64,000 bases of DNA from Chaunax sp. Z400. Taxonomy: Eukaryota > Chordata > Actinopteri > Lophiiformes > Chaunacidae. Position numbers and translations under genes: made by a program. A model generated the notes under the pieces. The model saw only the letters and a list, made by a program, of their open reading frames with translations. It searched no databases and was not told the DNA's origin. Shown here piece by piece: positions 30,823 to 43,059 of the stretch (within the stretch, counting starts at the first letter, position 1; every line of letters starts with the position of its first letter). Where the stretch lies: NCBI GenBank assembly GCA_037577475.1, contig CM075186.1, forward strand, positions 29,937,834-30,001,833, read 5' to 3'.

Positions 30823-31815
30823 TTAGTTTAAAGATGCTGACCTAGCCCTGTTTTTACAGAAGCGGGCTATATGGCCAGACTGGGAACAGTTGTTACAAAT
30901 GGGGCTGCCCCGTTCATCATATTGATTGGAATTTACTCTAGGTCTACTTCCCCCCCTTGCCATAGGTCTGTGTTGGTTATGCTGGTTCCAATCAGAATCT
31001 TTTGGAGTGGTTGGGTGCAGTTCTGACCGAATTTCCTTAATCAACGACTGAGATAACTCTTTAAACTGGAGTGTCACTTGTTGAGTATTTTCTTGTTGTA
31101 GCTCTGATTTAATGTGCTCCAGGTCTTTGACATTGCTGTTAGGATATTTCTCCCCTCTGGTGGCAAAACACTGAGCATGTTCAACTGTTCCTTCATAGGC
31201 ATGTTCTCTTAAGAGGAGCTCTGCTTTAATATCCTCAAATGTAAGGTTTTCATGTAATAAAATCTTCGTTCTGAACTCACCCCTTATTGCAACATCTCTT
31301 AGTCCCTCAATCAGGTGGTCTCTTAGAAGAACGTTTTCATCCATGATGCCTCTTGGATCCTTCCTTTTTAATCGGAAGAAGTGTTCTTGGAGCCTCAATG
31401 CAAAAGAGCCGATATCTTCGTGATGTTCTTGGCGAGTGTTGAAGAATTGAGTGCGCAGGACCGAGGCAGTGGTTTTATCCCCATATAATTTTTCTAACAC
31501 ATTAAAAATTAATTCAGCCGTGTTGCGCTGCTCTAGTGTTAAAATTTAAATTTCTCGTTTTGCTTTGCCCTCTAAACAGCAAAGTGTCAAATCAGCCCTA
31601 AATTCTGTTGGGATCCCTTGCAAAATGAATGCTGTCTGGAGGTTACTTTTCCATTCCCCCGGACTAATATCTGAATCCCTCCCCTTAAATTTAGCTGTAG
31701 CTATGTTGAGCATGGGAAACATACCAACTGGTCTGAATACTGCACTAGGAGCTGAGGTTTCCCTATTTGAGCCAGTCTGTGGTTCACTCTGGTCAGTCAT
31801 GTTGTTCTTGCCCAC
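30823..31815 (-). pseudogene. Ty3/gypsy gag, one in-frame stop
   Basis: ATG at 31815. The frame is interrupted by a single TAA at 31546-31548, continues in the same frame past the ATG at 31500, and ends at 30823. The second half has helical capsid-like sequence (FFNTRQEHHEDIGSFALRLQ) and a zinc knuckle CNNCSQSGHIARFC (C-X2-C-X4-H-X4-C) near the C-terminus, which binds RNA. Translation from the first ATG would stop after 89 residues. Confidence 0.88.
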
Positions 31816-31835
31816 TAGTTACTCTGGTGGTCAAT

Positions 31836-31852
31836 CCTGCCGACAACGCCAG
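31836..31852 (-). other. Ty3/gypsy primer-binding site
   Basis: TGGCGTTGTCGGCAGG (minus strand) begins within 2 bp of the LTR end. Confidence 0.65.
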
Positions 31853-31853
31853 T

Positions 31854-32463
31854 TGTAACAGCCAGGTTAGATATTGACCAAACAGTACTAATAAGGGCAA
31901 GAGACACCACAACGACAAGCAGTTTAAAATACACTTTATTATACTACATAAATATACACTAAATAACTGGACTGACTTCAGGGGAATAACTATAAAAAAT
32001 CACTGTCCTTTTCAGAGTTCATTTAAAAGGAGGGAAAAGTGGTTCCTCCAACTCTTTAGGGGAGAGGAGTCTGAGGTCCAGGCCGCTGCACTGCTAGTTG
32101 GTTGCTTCCACAGTCTCACTCTATCTCTTCACTGATGGCAGTGTTGTCCACACCATCAGCAATATAAAGGCCGGCATTCACTTCAGCCTTTGGGAAGCCC
32201 AAACCTGCCTTAAGGCTGCAACACATGCAGCGGAACCTGGCCTGCACACAGAGAAACAACAGCAAAATGAGAGGACAGCAGTGGTGACCATGAGGCACTT
32301 AAATAACCTCCTAGAGGAGGAGACACACCCAGACACACCTGTGCACAATCACATCAAATCAAGCTTAAGCTCACAGCAAACGTGCATGTCCCCACACACA
32401 CACACAAAACCACTACCAGTGTGAAGGTGAGTTAGTGTGGTGATGCAGATCTACCCTGTTACA
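31854..32463 (-). repeat. 5' LTR of the Ty3/gypsy element (610 bp)
   Basis: Bounded by tgtaaca (31854-31860) and tgttaca (32457-32463), giving TGTAACA...TGTTACA inverted ends. It lies directly upstream of the primer-binding site and gag. Confidence 0.85.
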
Positions 32464-33503
32464 CACGTCTTTGTGAAAGTCGGAACTTGAGCCACCGACT
32501 CAAATTGATGTAACTCAGTTTATCTCTCATTTAGAAATGTAACTCTGAACACTGTTTGTGTGTGTTCTACTGTTGCATCTCTAGTATGTCCTCACAACAT
32601 CCTCACCCGCCCTTAAATGATCAATGATTGTCTTATTGTACTGTCAACATCAAAAATGAAGTCAGCTACATGTTTTCTAAAAAGTTTGAATTCAAGCGCT
32701 CATATTTCACAAGTTGCTTCCCTCCACATATCTGATATATAAATGTAGGTTTTCTGATCAGTGGAATTACAGTAAAATGAATGCAGTACTTATGTCATCA
32801 TGTTTACTTTGATGAAAGACACGCTTTTTCACATGACATCCGTTTCAATACATACATGTATTAGATTATTGTGGTGGATAAACTGTCACAAACAAATGTG
32901 TGGAGATTTGACCCACCATCAGCACTATAATATCACAGTAAGGATCCATTAGTAAGTCATCCATCCAGGATAAATGACTTACAGTATGTTACTTTAATAA
33001 ATACTGTTGGTCAAAACTAGAGCAGGACCAGTTCATGAGCAGGTGGCAGTAGTACTACACTGGAGTATTTTATTCCCATGCCTCTTTATAATTATATCAA
33101 ACAACAATTCATGGAAATGTTTGTTGAAGCCAATAATGTTATATCGGAGATAACGTTATAACTGCCAATAATGAAAAAAAAAAATGAATGTCATGAAAGC
33201 CGATAATGTAGTAATGTACCAATAATGTTATACAATTTCTGAACCAATAACGTAATAACCTTTTGCCCAAATTACATTATTGGCTGGGTTGGAAAAAAAT
33301 CCTTTGTAATATTAATAAATAAAAATAATAAATTAATAAAAAAATAAATTGTAATAAATGGAGCCGATAATGAAATAATCACTTTATTTAAGTTTGATTT
33401 ATTGGCTATATAGAATTTTTAGACTATTTATTTGTTTGTGTAACTTGATGATGAGAATTGACTCATAATACTGCACAGTATTAGAGAATGTTTAGTTCTG
33501 TAA

Positions 33504-33546
<43 letters not shown>

Positions 33547-33775
33547 TAAAAAATAACCCAATCTTTATTAAGCTCATAGATGTGTTACCAAAGTTATCTT
33601 TGTAGGTCATATTATATACTTTATATTTATAGTTCAGAATTTTGCAGAGGTTGAAAGCTGAGCACAAGGGACATTAATAGTGTCAGTTCAGTTATTTAAA
33701 TACAGTTGATTAAGGAAGGACTGCATAGCTGTAACAGTTTGCTTGAAAAAGTGTGTTAAAACTATATGTATAGTA
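32464..33775. other. AT-rich intergenic DNA
   Basis: No gene. 33130-33420 repeats the motif ccaataatg/ccgataatg in both orientations (at least six times), possibly the remains of a MITE. A short (AT)n lies at 33512-33540. Confidence 0.5.
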
Positions 33776-33779
33776 TAAT

Positions 33780-33780
33780 T

Positions 33781-33866
<86 letters not shown>
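33780..33866. repeat. (AT)n microsatellite
   Basis: About 40 AT dinucleotides; self-complementary and able to form a cruciform. Confidence 0.98.
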
Positions 33867-33867
<1 letters not shown>

Positions 33868-33887
33868 ATTATAGTATAGTGCCAGCA

Positions 33888-34160
33888 ACACGTTTCAAAA
33901 AAGTTGGGACAGTGACAACAAAAGACTGTACAAGTAAAAAACAGACAGGATTCTGTAGTGGACATCACTGTATTAAAAACAGACAGGATTCTGTAGTGGA
34001 CATCACTGCATTAAAAACAGACAGGATTCTGTAGTGACATCACTACAGTAAAAACAGACAGGATTCTGTAGTGACACTACAGAATCCTGTCTGTTTTTTA
34101 CTTATACAGTCTTTTGTTGTCACTGTCAACTTTTTTGAAACGTGTTGCTGGCATCAAATT
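33888..34160. repeat. fold-back (inverted) pair of Tc1-like element ends
   Basis: The left arm (gccagcaacacgtttcaaaa at about 33881 to agtaaaaaacagacaggatt) is the reverse complement of the right arm (cctgtctgttttttacttat to acgtgttgctggca, ending about 34152). Three to four copies of the 38-bp unit seen at 8872-9490 lie between, in inverted orientation. Confidence 0.85.
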
Positions 34161-35985
34161 CAAATGGGCATTAAAAAAAAGAAAGAAGAAATTTCTCCTT
34201 TTTAAAAAAAACATTTTACACAGTGTCCCAACATTTTTGTAAACTGGGATGTAAAAGTTTATAACGTGTCAAATCCAGTGTGATATGAACCAAACAGCTA
34301 CATAAAGATTTAAAATTTGTGTGGGTGGCTTTCAGCAGGAACAAGTTTCTATGTCTCTGCAAATTTCTGGCTTTTTAGCTGATAAATGTTCCACTTTGTT
34401 CAGAGAGACAGCTCTGTTTGGGTGGATAGATACACATAGTGTACAGCAAGTTTGGCTGCAGTTTACAGCAAATTAAAACAATTAAGATCGAGGTTGTAAA
34501 ACCAAAAGGATTAGCTGAAACGTAAAATCTGATAATCAAAAATCAATATGTATCATGCTTTACACAAAAAACATACATGTGACTTTTTTATAATTTATAA
34601 AAAGCATTGAGTATTAGGACAAATATATCCATTTGCTTCCCTCCTTTATTCATCAGTTTGCATGAATGAACAGTGCATGTGTGTACATCATTTCAGCATG
34701 AAAACCTAACCCTAGAATTAGGAATCACATCGGGATCATTATTAGTTAAATAGTTATACAAGAATAACATATATATAACAATAATATTTCACTAATGGTA
34801 GTTTTCTTCAGGACCTAGCTCAGCAACATTTGAATATGTGTCACATTTGACACCTAACTGAATCAGCAGGTCAGCAATATTATTGTTAAGGCCCGTTTAC
34901 ACAATGACCGTTTCACCCAAAAACAGAATGTTTGTTGCATTTTGGTCATCCATTTATACGAGAACAGCGTTTTTGTGGACTGAAAACAGACTCCACAGGG
35001 CTCCACAGTGGAGACTTTTCAAAACACCACTGTACTGTTGTCGTGTAAACTGGCGAAACACAACTCCGACTAAAACGATGACGACACAGCCCCGCTTCAT
35101 GCATGCCTGACCTTTGCTGCTGCCTTCTTGGCCAGGGAACAGTTGTGAAAGAGATCCTTGATCTCTTGAGTTTTCAGTCATGTTTGTGGATCCATGAGTA
35201 CGAGGATCATTTCAGAAACGATGCTGTGAGAAAGCAGAAGGTTTTAAACACGCAAAGAAAAACTTCCGTTTTCAGCTAAATCGTTGTCGTGTAAACGGGG
35301 CCTTAGATTTCTCACAGAAGCAGGTTTATTGTGAACCCTTTAAATTTAAACATCAGGATCATCAGATATGGTACTTTTATATTTACAGATTCTATGTCAC
35401 ACTAAACATCTGGCAACATGATTTAAAAGGATCTATAAAACAATCACTGCCACCGAAGGTCACACTAGAACCCACATCCCTGGATGGATGGATGGATAGA
35501 TGGATAGATAGACAGACAGATGATAGAGACTTTATGGATACATGAATGAATGAAGAGTTCTATGGTTTTCTAACACAACACAGCTCAGATTGATTTGTTG
35601 TAGAGTCTGACTGCAGTCGGGACAAAGGAGCTGCTGTAGCTCTGTCTTACACTGTGGGTGTAGCAGTCTGCTGCTGAAGGAGCTGCTCAAAGCTCCCACA
35701 GTCTCATGTAGGGGGTGAGAGGTGTTGTCCAGGATGGATGTCAGCTTGGTTAACATCCTCCTCTCACCCACCTCCTCCATGACAGAGCTGGCCCTCTGTG
35801 CTTCCTCCACCCCAGCAGACCACAGCGCAGACGATCCATGATGCTACCACAGTGTCATAGAATGTTTTTAACAGAGTCCTGCACACTCTGAAGGACCTCA
35901 GTCTCCTGATGGTGACGACCTTGGCCCTCCTTGTACAGGACATCTGTGTTGTCCCACCAGTCCAGTTTATTGTTGAGGTGAACAC
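34090..35985. repeat. segmental duplication, copy 2
   Basis: Counterpart of 9490-11436. 34883-35110 is identical over a 75-codon frame to 10338-10565. It differs by the missing 64 bp near 34450 and a short insert (atagataca) just before. Confidence 0.93.
34887..35305. mobile_element. 419-bp MITE, copy 2
   Basis: Same length and same terminal inverted repeats as copy 1 (10342-10760). It was carried by the larger duplication rather than inserted independently. Confidence 0.8.
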
Positions 35986-36315
35986 CCAGTTATTTGTATG
36001 AGTTCACCTGTTCAATGTCCAAACCCCAGATGTTCACCAGTGTACAGAGGGAGGTCCTCCTGCGGAGATCAACCACCAGCTCCTTTGTTTTGGTGGCGTT
36101 AATCCGGAGATGATTGATCCCACACCAGTCCACAAAGTCTGCGATGGTGTTCCTGTCCTCCAGATCGTTCCCCTCTGATCTGTATCCGACAATGGCTGAA
36201 TCATCGGAGAACTTCTGGAGATGTTAGCGACCTGTGTTGTGTCTGAAGTCTGATGTGTATAATGTAATTAAGAAAGGGGAGAGCACTGTTCCCTGTGGAG
36301 CTCCTGTGCTGCAGG
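35480..36315 (-). pseudogene. L2-like LINE fragment, copy 2, interrupted by the ERV LTR
   Basis: On the minus strand the RT core is retained at 36310-36190 (PQGTVLSPFL, then FSDDSAIVGY, a variant of the catalytic F.DD box). Following blocks are DWCGINHLRINATKTKELVV and LRSFRVCRTLLKTFYDTVV, then the C-terminus EVGERRMLTKLTSILDN and a GATG/GATA tail. Upstream RT sequence is cut at 36315 by the ERV LTR. Frameshifted; inactive. Confidence 0.85.
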
Positions 36316-36689
36316 TGTTGTGGCAGAAAGTCAAAGAAAGACAAGGAGACTTTAGTTTGCAGTCGACGGGATCATTTACTGTCAGTTCAACATCATCTTC
36401 CAAACATGATACATGACATGATCAGTACAATAGTGACTCTGCTGCAGTTTTATACCCATCAATACACACGTCACGGTCTCTTTGGTCTGCAATACACATG
36501 TCAATACACACTCATGGTTTACATATCACTCTGGCTCCATGACTGGTCTGCATATCTTCCACAGAAGGTCACAACAACATATCTTATCATATCTTCATTT
36601 GTGTGGTTAGAACAACATGTTATTGAAGGATTGAGAGTTCAACAAGAACTTCTTGAACCATTGTGTCAATACAAGTAAAACTCCCCACA
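36316..36689 (-). repeat. 3' LTR of ERV copy B (374 bp)
   Basis: The reverse complement begins TGTGGGGAGTTTTAC and ends CACAACA, matching copy A's LTR (372 bp) with scattered differences. The boundary with the LINE is at 36315/36316. Confidence 0.88.
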
Positions 36690-37315
36690 TAGCAGTACAA
36701 ACTCCCAAAAAGACTGTGTTTAAGTTGCTGTAATAAACATAAATTAAAAAAAACATAATAAACATAATAATAACTAAGTAACTATAACTAACTATACAGG
36801 TTCATTCCATATAAAGATGAAAACCCTGCTTGACTGCATTCATTCTCATTTGTAGGGAAAGTTCTTTATCGTCCTCTTCCCATTAGAGCGACGGCCTTCT
36901 GACATGCAATGAACCTGTATATTCTATGAACATGAACTTATTAACTTTATGACTAAAACTCAAATGAATATGTAAAATGATTCTTTAAAATTAATACTTA
37001 ATATGTTAGATAACCTTTAAAAATCATAACAAACAATAACTGCACATTTAAAATGATTAAAATGATTAAGTGAGTAACCCTCAACATGAATATGCAACAT
37101 AGTCTGAACTGAGTTGTAATTGGAACTTTAAATGAAGCTATGAAATGAATATGGTAATGCAAAGTATCAGCTGCTTAAACTTGATTACTTAGCGTATGTT
37201 GATTTTTGAATGTTAATTAAAATGAAATGACACACAGAACTATTTCAATGTCAAAGCAAAAACATATGACATATGGTGATACCACAGAGTCCATGTGTCT
37301 CTTTTCCTGAATCTT
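36690..37315 (-). other. ERV sequence between env and 3' LTR
   Basis: AT-rich, no ORF of note. Longer than usual for a simple retrovirus 3' untranslated region. Confidence 0.5.
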
Positions 37316-38510
37316 TTATCCCATAGGAGCATCATCAAAGTCCTCCAGGAAGTTAGGGATAGGGAACAAATCAGGTTGTCGGGTCACCAGTTCAGCCATT
37401 CTGTCATTTGTCTTCAAGTCCATCACCTGAGCCATTTGAAAGCCAGCCTTAGCATCCATCTGTTTGTCCATGGCCTTCAGACATTGCCTCCTCAACACGG
37501 GTACGATGCAACATGTCAATAGAAAAACTACAATCAGAACTATTAATGCACTGATTCCTATTTTTACCAAAACTGATCCCCATTTTCCCAAATTTTTGTC
37601 TAGCCAATCCCATGACCAGTTATCCCTGCCAGCATTCTCTCTAAGCTCCTGCCTCAAACCCCGAATTTTATCCATTGCTGTGGAAAATGTTCCATCAGGT
37701 GCAGTATCATTGGGTATGAATGTACAACAATATTCTCCGAACATTAGACATACTCGTCCCTTTTCAGCCAAAATCCAATTTAAAGTTTGTCTATTCTGCC
37801 ATGCCATCCGACTTGTTTCATGCAGCTGTACACCTGACGCCTTAAGGGCCTCATTAGTGTAATTGATGAATCTCTGTTGGTTGTAATAAATGTAAGTTAT
37901 CCATTAAACATTTTTATTAATTGTAATCCAGGGCAGTATAGATTCTACTCCTGCTTTAATCTCATTTCTTGCTTTGAATTCTTCAGGTATTCCTTGTGGT
38001 TGATTTATCATATCTAAATGTTCTCTGGTTTCTGGACCATATTGTCTTTTAACTCTGTGGATGCTATCTGGAGGCTCATTAACACCAACTATGGTTTGTA
38101 CTCCTCTGTACACTACTTGCACTGATAGTTTCATTCTCACCAAAGCACACAGGCCGATCCATCTCGGTGGAATAGTATTTAGTAACACATCGTCTCCACA
38201 CATCCAGTAACTATCTGCTATTGCAGTCTTCTGTTCACTCAGAAGTTGAAGGATAGGAGCGGTCATGGTTATGTTATGACATGTCTGATCTAGTACAACT
38301 GGATTTTCATAACATACAGGTAGTGGAGATGGCAGGTTTTCTGCTTATGGAGGGGGAGCTGATGGGCCGCTTTAATGCGGAGCACTGGTGGAATCTTCAG
38401 GTGTGACAGGGACATCTGGTCTTCTTAAATTTAGAACTGACACATATGGAGGAGGCCGAACCAAGTCCAGATCCAGATCCCTGGTATTCTGACTAGTCAG
38501 GTCACCTCGG
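37316..38510 (-). pseudogene. ERV envelope remnant (short SU part and TM)
   Basis: 37316-37807 (163 codons) is the transmembrane subunit: CLMFGEYCC (CX6CC, the SU-TM disulfide motif) at about residues 20-28, and a membrane anchor VLVKIGISALIVLIVVFLL near residues 78-96, then a cytoplasmic tail of about 60 residues. 37904-38266 is in another frame and contains HRVKRQYG, a furin-type cleavage site between SU and TM. Weak coding with in-frame stops continues to about 38510. The surface part is much shorter than the roughly 400 residues usual for gamma envelopes. Frame breaks near 37850 and upstream mean no full envelope can be made. Confidence 0.85.
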
Positions 38511-40180
38511 ACAAAGGAAGATAGAGAGAATTAGTGGAAATCCCATACTTTTTCCTCCATCTCTCAACTTCTGAAATGTGTGTGTGTGCTTTACTTTTCT
38601 GCTGGTGTGTGTGTCTTTTCTTCTGCTTTCTTAGCACGTTCCATTCTTTCCTTTCCCTACTTGTGTATGGTTGCCAGGATGTAGTGAACGTGTTTGTGTA
38701 AGTGTCTTTCAGCGGCTGTAACTGAATGTAAATGTATGCATATGTATATGTATATGCTTATATGAGTATATGTTTGTATAAACTCCTAAAACAGCACCCC
38801 CCCAATTCAATTTCCCAGTCAAGAGGCTCCACAAGGCAGCAAAACAGACAAAAAGCACAAAAACAGAACAAAACAGAAAAATACAAAAACCAAAAAAGGC
38901 AAAAATGCAAAAACATACAAGAGTTGGTTTGTAAATGTATGTGTGCATGATCATATCTGAGTGTGCAGTGGGTGTGTGTTATTTACTATGAGTGTGTATA
39001 ATGCATGTGTGAGTGTGTATGGTGGTGTCGTGTGTCAATACCTCCACTCCACTGACTGTTATTTCTTTGTCTCTCTCTCCAGCTGAGCTCTGAGCCACAG
39101 ATCTATTAATCACACAAGAACAAATTATTTTTCAATCACAGCACAGCTTTCAATATTCAGTGCCTCCACTAATTTTACCCCAACTTATCAGAATATACAA
39201 GAACATTTTAAAATGCACAGCACAGACCTATATACTCCAACCATCCAGCTAAACACATCACCACAACAATCCAAACAATTCTGGTTTTATCCAGCCCAGT
39301 TGTCCTCACTCATATCTGGTCTAACTCAATGTTTTTACACCATCCCGTCTATATTCCCATTCCTGCAAAGAAATGTCTACATTACACAGAAACACCTTGT
39401 CCTTCACATTCTCAGACACACACCATCAGATCAGAATGACCCTGCCTGTCTCTGACACTGCTGGACTGAAATATATATACTTCTATACTTCAAAATGATT
39501 CAAAACCACCACATAAATCCCCCCTTGATGAGGTGTATCCTCATCACTCACATGTTCATACCTAAAACACTCTTCAACTCCTTCTACCTCTGGCCGAGAA
39601 TTATGACAACTCATAAAAACATTCATAAATGCAATATTCATAAAATGTGTTCTAAAATAATATAATATTTGGGAAGATGATACTTTGAAGAATATATGAC
39701 TGAAAAATCAAACCTTACTACTGAATAATATCGGTTATATGAGTGAATAAGTAACTAAGAAGTGATGAACAATAATTAACAACCTACTCCATGCTAACTT
39801 TATAAGTGAAATTCAGTGAAAGTGAATCAATCATAAGTGAAATAAGGATCAGATGTAATCACTAAGTAAAATAGTTTAAATTAAATAGTTAAAAATACAC
39901 AAATAAAGCTAAGACTCCTCTTCTAGTTTTGATGCTCTCACATCTCTCAATATATATGACAACTAAATTGATTTCCAATATATATATGATGGCACGTATT
40001 TGATTTTAGCAGTGTTTATCCAGATCAGCACTTAAGAAAATTCAACACTATATATTCAAAGCAGTATTATTGAAAGAGCAGAACCACCCATGCTACATAC
40101 TATATTTCCCTTTTACCTAGGATTTCTCTCACTCACACATTGACTCATTTGTCTCAGTAACGCTTCTCACAACATCTTCA
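38511..40180. other. ERV region between pol and env, no coding signal
   Basis: GT-rich and AT-rich non-coding DNA (38570-39040 has several TGTG/TATG runs). It may be a decayed or replaced part of the element. Confidence 0.45.
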
Positions 40181-40280
40181 CAATAGCATTTTAAGCATTT
40201 GACACATTGATATTTAACATTTAACATTTTGACATTTAACCATTTCCATGCATTGATTAGTATAATTAGTATTAGTATAA

Positions 40281-40751
40281 TTAGTACTCCTTCCCCTTAC
40301 TTAGGTTTTTTATTTGGTGAGCCAATGTTTTTGGTCTTACCAGCATCAGTAGAGAATCGGTGAAGCCCTTCCCCAACAGAGAGGTGAGCAGAAAGCTGCT
40401 TACCTTGTGGCCTCTCTCCACCGGGGCCGCATCAACCGCTCTCAACTGAGGCTGTGCCCTTTGATGAGCTCTGTAACCACTGGCAGGATGATATGCATAA
40501 TGTTGCCTTACATCAATGCCCATGTAGTCTGCAACCTGTTTTAAGGCTGAACTCACAAATGGTGAACCGTTATCACTACTGATCTTCTCTGGAATTCCCC
40601 ATCTAGGAATGATGTCAGTGAGGAGAGATTTTGCTACAGCATTAGCATCTTGTTTAGAAGTAGGAAAGGCTTCAACCCACTTTGAAAACATGTCAACAAT
40701 CACCAAACAATATTTCTTTCCTTCACTTGGTGTTAGCTCAATGAAATCCAT
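40281..40751 (-). pseudogene. ERV integrase catalytic core, C-terminally deleted
   Basis: MDFIELTPSEGKKYCLVIVD has the first catalytic Asp and the rve fold start; ISSDNGSPFVSSAL has the second. After HYAYHPASG the sequence jumps to unrelated residues, so the catalytic Glu and C-terminal domain are missing. The same downstream sequence is found in copy A after 23397. Confidence 0.88.
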
Positions 40752-40811
40752 TTGTAGATGCTCAAAGGGTCTGGAAGGAGCTGGATGGGCTGCCTGAGGG
40801 ACACTTTGACC

Positions 40812-41371
40812 TTAACCAATGTTGTTAGCAGCACATATCATACATGATTGACAGTATTTTGCAGCATAAGTGGTAAAACCTTTTGTGAACCAAAATTGAG
40901 AAATGGTATCAAACGTTCCCCCTTTTGACACACGGTCCAACCCGTGTGTCAATCTGGCATAATGAGGAAATAAGAATTTAGGCAAACAGGGTTTTTCATC
41001 AGGACCAAACCAAACACCATCACGAAAAACACAGCCACAAGATTTCCATTGGTGCTTCTCCTCAGACGTAGCACATTGCTGTAACTCTGCCAAATCTGTT
41101 GTGGGGGTGAGAGGGAGGTACATACAAGAAAAGACAGGAAGAGGAGATTTTGCAGCCTCTTTAGCAGCTGCATCAGATTTGCGTTACCTAGAGAAACAGG
41201 ATCCTTGTGGTTAGTGTGAGCATCACATTTGCACACAGCCATTGCCTTAGAGAGCAGAACAGCATCCAATAGTTGTGAGACATATTCATGAAGAGCAATA
41301 GGTTTGCCAGAAGATGTCAAAAATTTTCTGTTTCCAAAGAGTGCCAAAATCACGTACAACACCAAATGCAT
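40812..41371 (-). pseudogene. ERV integrase zinc-binding domain and RNase H-integrase spacer
   Basis: Two overlapping frames. 40812-41123 carries HYARLTHGLDRV and YCQSCMICAAN, the H-H-C-C zinc site of retroviral integrase. 40949-41371 overlaps in another frame and covers the RNase H-integrase spacer, so a frameshift lies near 41120-41200. Confidence 0.8.
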
Positions 41372-41969
41372 ATCTACTGTCAGTGTAGATGTTGACAGTT
41401 TTGTCTTCAGCCAGTTTACAGGCCTCAGTAAGAGCCACCAACTCAGCGGCCTGAGCAGAAAGGTGGGAGGGAAGAGGCTCAGCTAACAGGGTTTCATGTG
41501 CAGTGACAACAAAGAAAACAACTTGGTTTTTTCCAGTCTCACGATTGTGGAATGCTGAGCCATCCACAAAGAGTTCCAGGTCTGCATTCAAAAGAGGTAT
41601 TTCTAGGAGGTCAGGCCTGGGTGAACAAACTTCATTTAACACAGAAATACAGTTATGTTTCCCACCTTCACCTGGAACAGGAAGGAGAGCAGCAGGGTTA
41701 AGAACAGTACAATGTTTGACGGTCACATTAGGCATTTCAAGTAGAGCAGCATTGTAGCGGAGCCACCTGGAGGAAGACAGGTGAGAAGTTTTCTGTTCAA
41801 GGAGAATATTGGAGACACCATGTGGAACAAGGAGAGTCAGGTGTGCGTAACCCACAATGTCTCTGGAAGCGACAGCAGCTCTCTCTGCAGCAGCGACAGC
41901 ACGTAAACATGTGGGAAGACCTGCAGCCACAGGGTCGAGTTTAGCTGAAAAATACGCAACAGGTCTCAT
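41286..41969 (-). pseudogene. ERV RNase H
   Basis: 227 codons. RT connection sequence precedes LFVDGSAFHN (Asp), SAQAAELVALTEA (Glu) and IYTDSRYAFGVV (Asp), three of the four catalytic acids. The frame is lost before the final one. The domain degrades the RNA strand during reverse transcription in intact relatives. Confidence 0.9.
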
Positions 41970-41975
41970 GTTACC

Positions 41976-42989
41976 TCAATGATCTTGGAGGAGAACAGAA
42001 GTCATACAACCTCCTTTTTCATCCACAGTCAGAGTGAATGGACGTTTGGGATCAGGAATCCCCGAAGTTGGAGTGGATTGTAAGGCGAGTTTAAGGTCGG
42101 TGAAAGATTGGACAGCTTCAGAAGTCCACGTGACCTTGTCATGTGCTTGAAGACCTACTCCATGGATGATGGAACATAAAGGAGATTCAAGAACAGCATA
42201 ATTAGGAATGAAAGATCGACAATAAGAACACATTCCTAGAAATGACATGACTTGTTTTTTGGTGACAGGTATCAGAATATTTTGTATGGCCTCAGCTCTT
42301 TCGGAGGACAAAGAGCGGCCAACAGCAGTGATAACATGTACCAAGAAACCTTTGGTTGCACAAACTGTAATTTTGACAGACTAGCTTTGTGTCCTTCAGC
42401 TGCTAGGTGTTTGAGCAGGGCTAAGGTGTCTGTCTTACACTGAGCTTCAGTGGGGGCTGCAATCATAAGATCATCAACATATTGCAGCAAAGCACTTCCT
42501 GGAGTGGGTAAAAGAGAACTGAGACTGTTCCTTAAAGCATCATTGTAGATGGTGGGTGACTCACAATATCCTTGACACAGTCGAGTGAATGTGTATTTCT
42601 TGTCGATAGAGGAAAAGGCAAACCAGTATTAGCTGTCAGGGTGTACAGGAACACTGAAAAAGGCATTAGCCAGATCCACAACAGAAAAATTTTGATCCTG
42701 CAGGAATCTGAGAAAGAATTGTGTATGGATTAGGAACATTTGGTGCTCGTTGTTGGACTGCATCATTTACTGCTTGAAGATCTTGTACAAATCTCCACTC
42801 TTGTGGTTGGCCAGGAGCACGAGCTTTTTTAACAGGAAAGATAGGAGTTCGAACAGGTGAGTTGCTGCACGGAACAATTACCCCAGCCTTCAATAATGAG
42901 TTGAAAACAGATGTAATTCCATCGATGGCCTCCTTTCTCAGAGGATATTGTTGTTTGCATGGTCTACAATCAGATTTGGGTGTGATCAC
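41976..42989 (-). pseudogene. ERV reverse transcriptase, broken into several frames
   Basis: N-terminal fingers at 42989-42666 (QYPLRKEAIDGI, TPIFPVKKA, EWRFVQDLQAVND). The palm at about 42490 has LQYVDDLMIA (YVDD). The thumb/connection at 42344-41976 has FLGMCSYCRSFIPNYA. There are at least three frame breaks (about 42680, 42500 and 42345), so it is non-functional. Confidence 0.9.
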
Positions 42990-43059
42990 AACAAGTGTAG
43001 CATTTCTGATTAGGCCTACATCATGTTTGCCTGAAGCCCATAACGTCGGGGAACTTCAG

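Larger units (their letters stand above)
28190..32463 (-). mobile_element. Ty3/gypsy retrotransposon, 3'-truncated
   Basis: On the minus strand: 5' LTR (32463-31854), primer-binding site, gag, protease, RT, part of RNase H. Integrase and the 3' LTR are absent below about 28190. Gag has one in-frame stop, pol several frame breaks, and RNase H carries a MITE insertion. The reading-frame decay is modest, suggesting a moderately young insertion. Confidence 0.88.
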
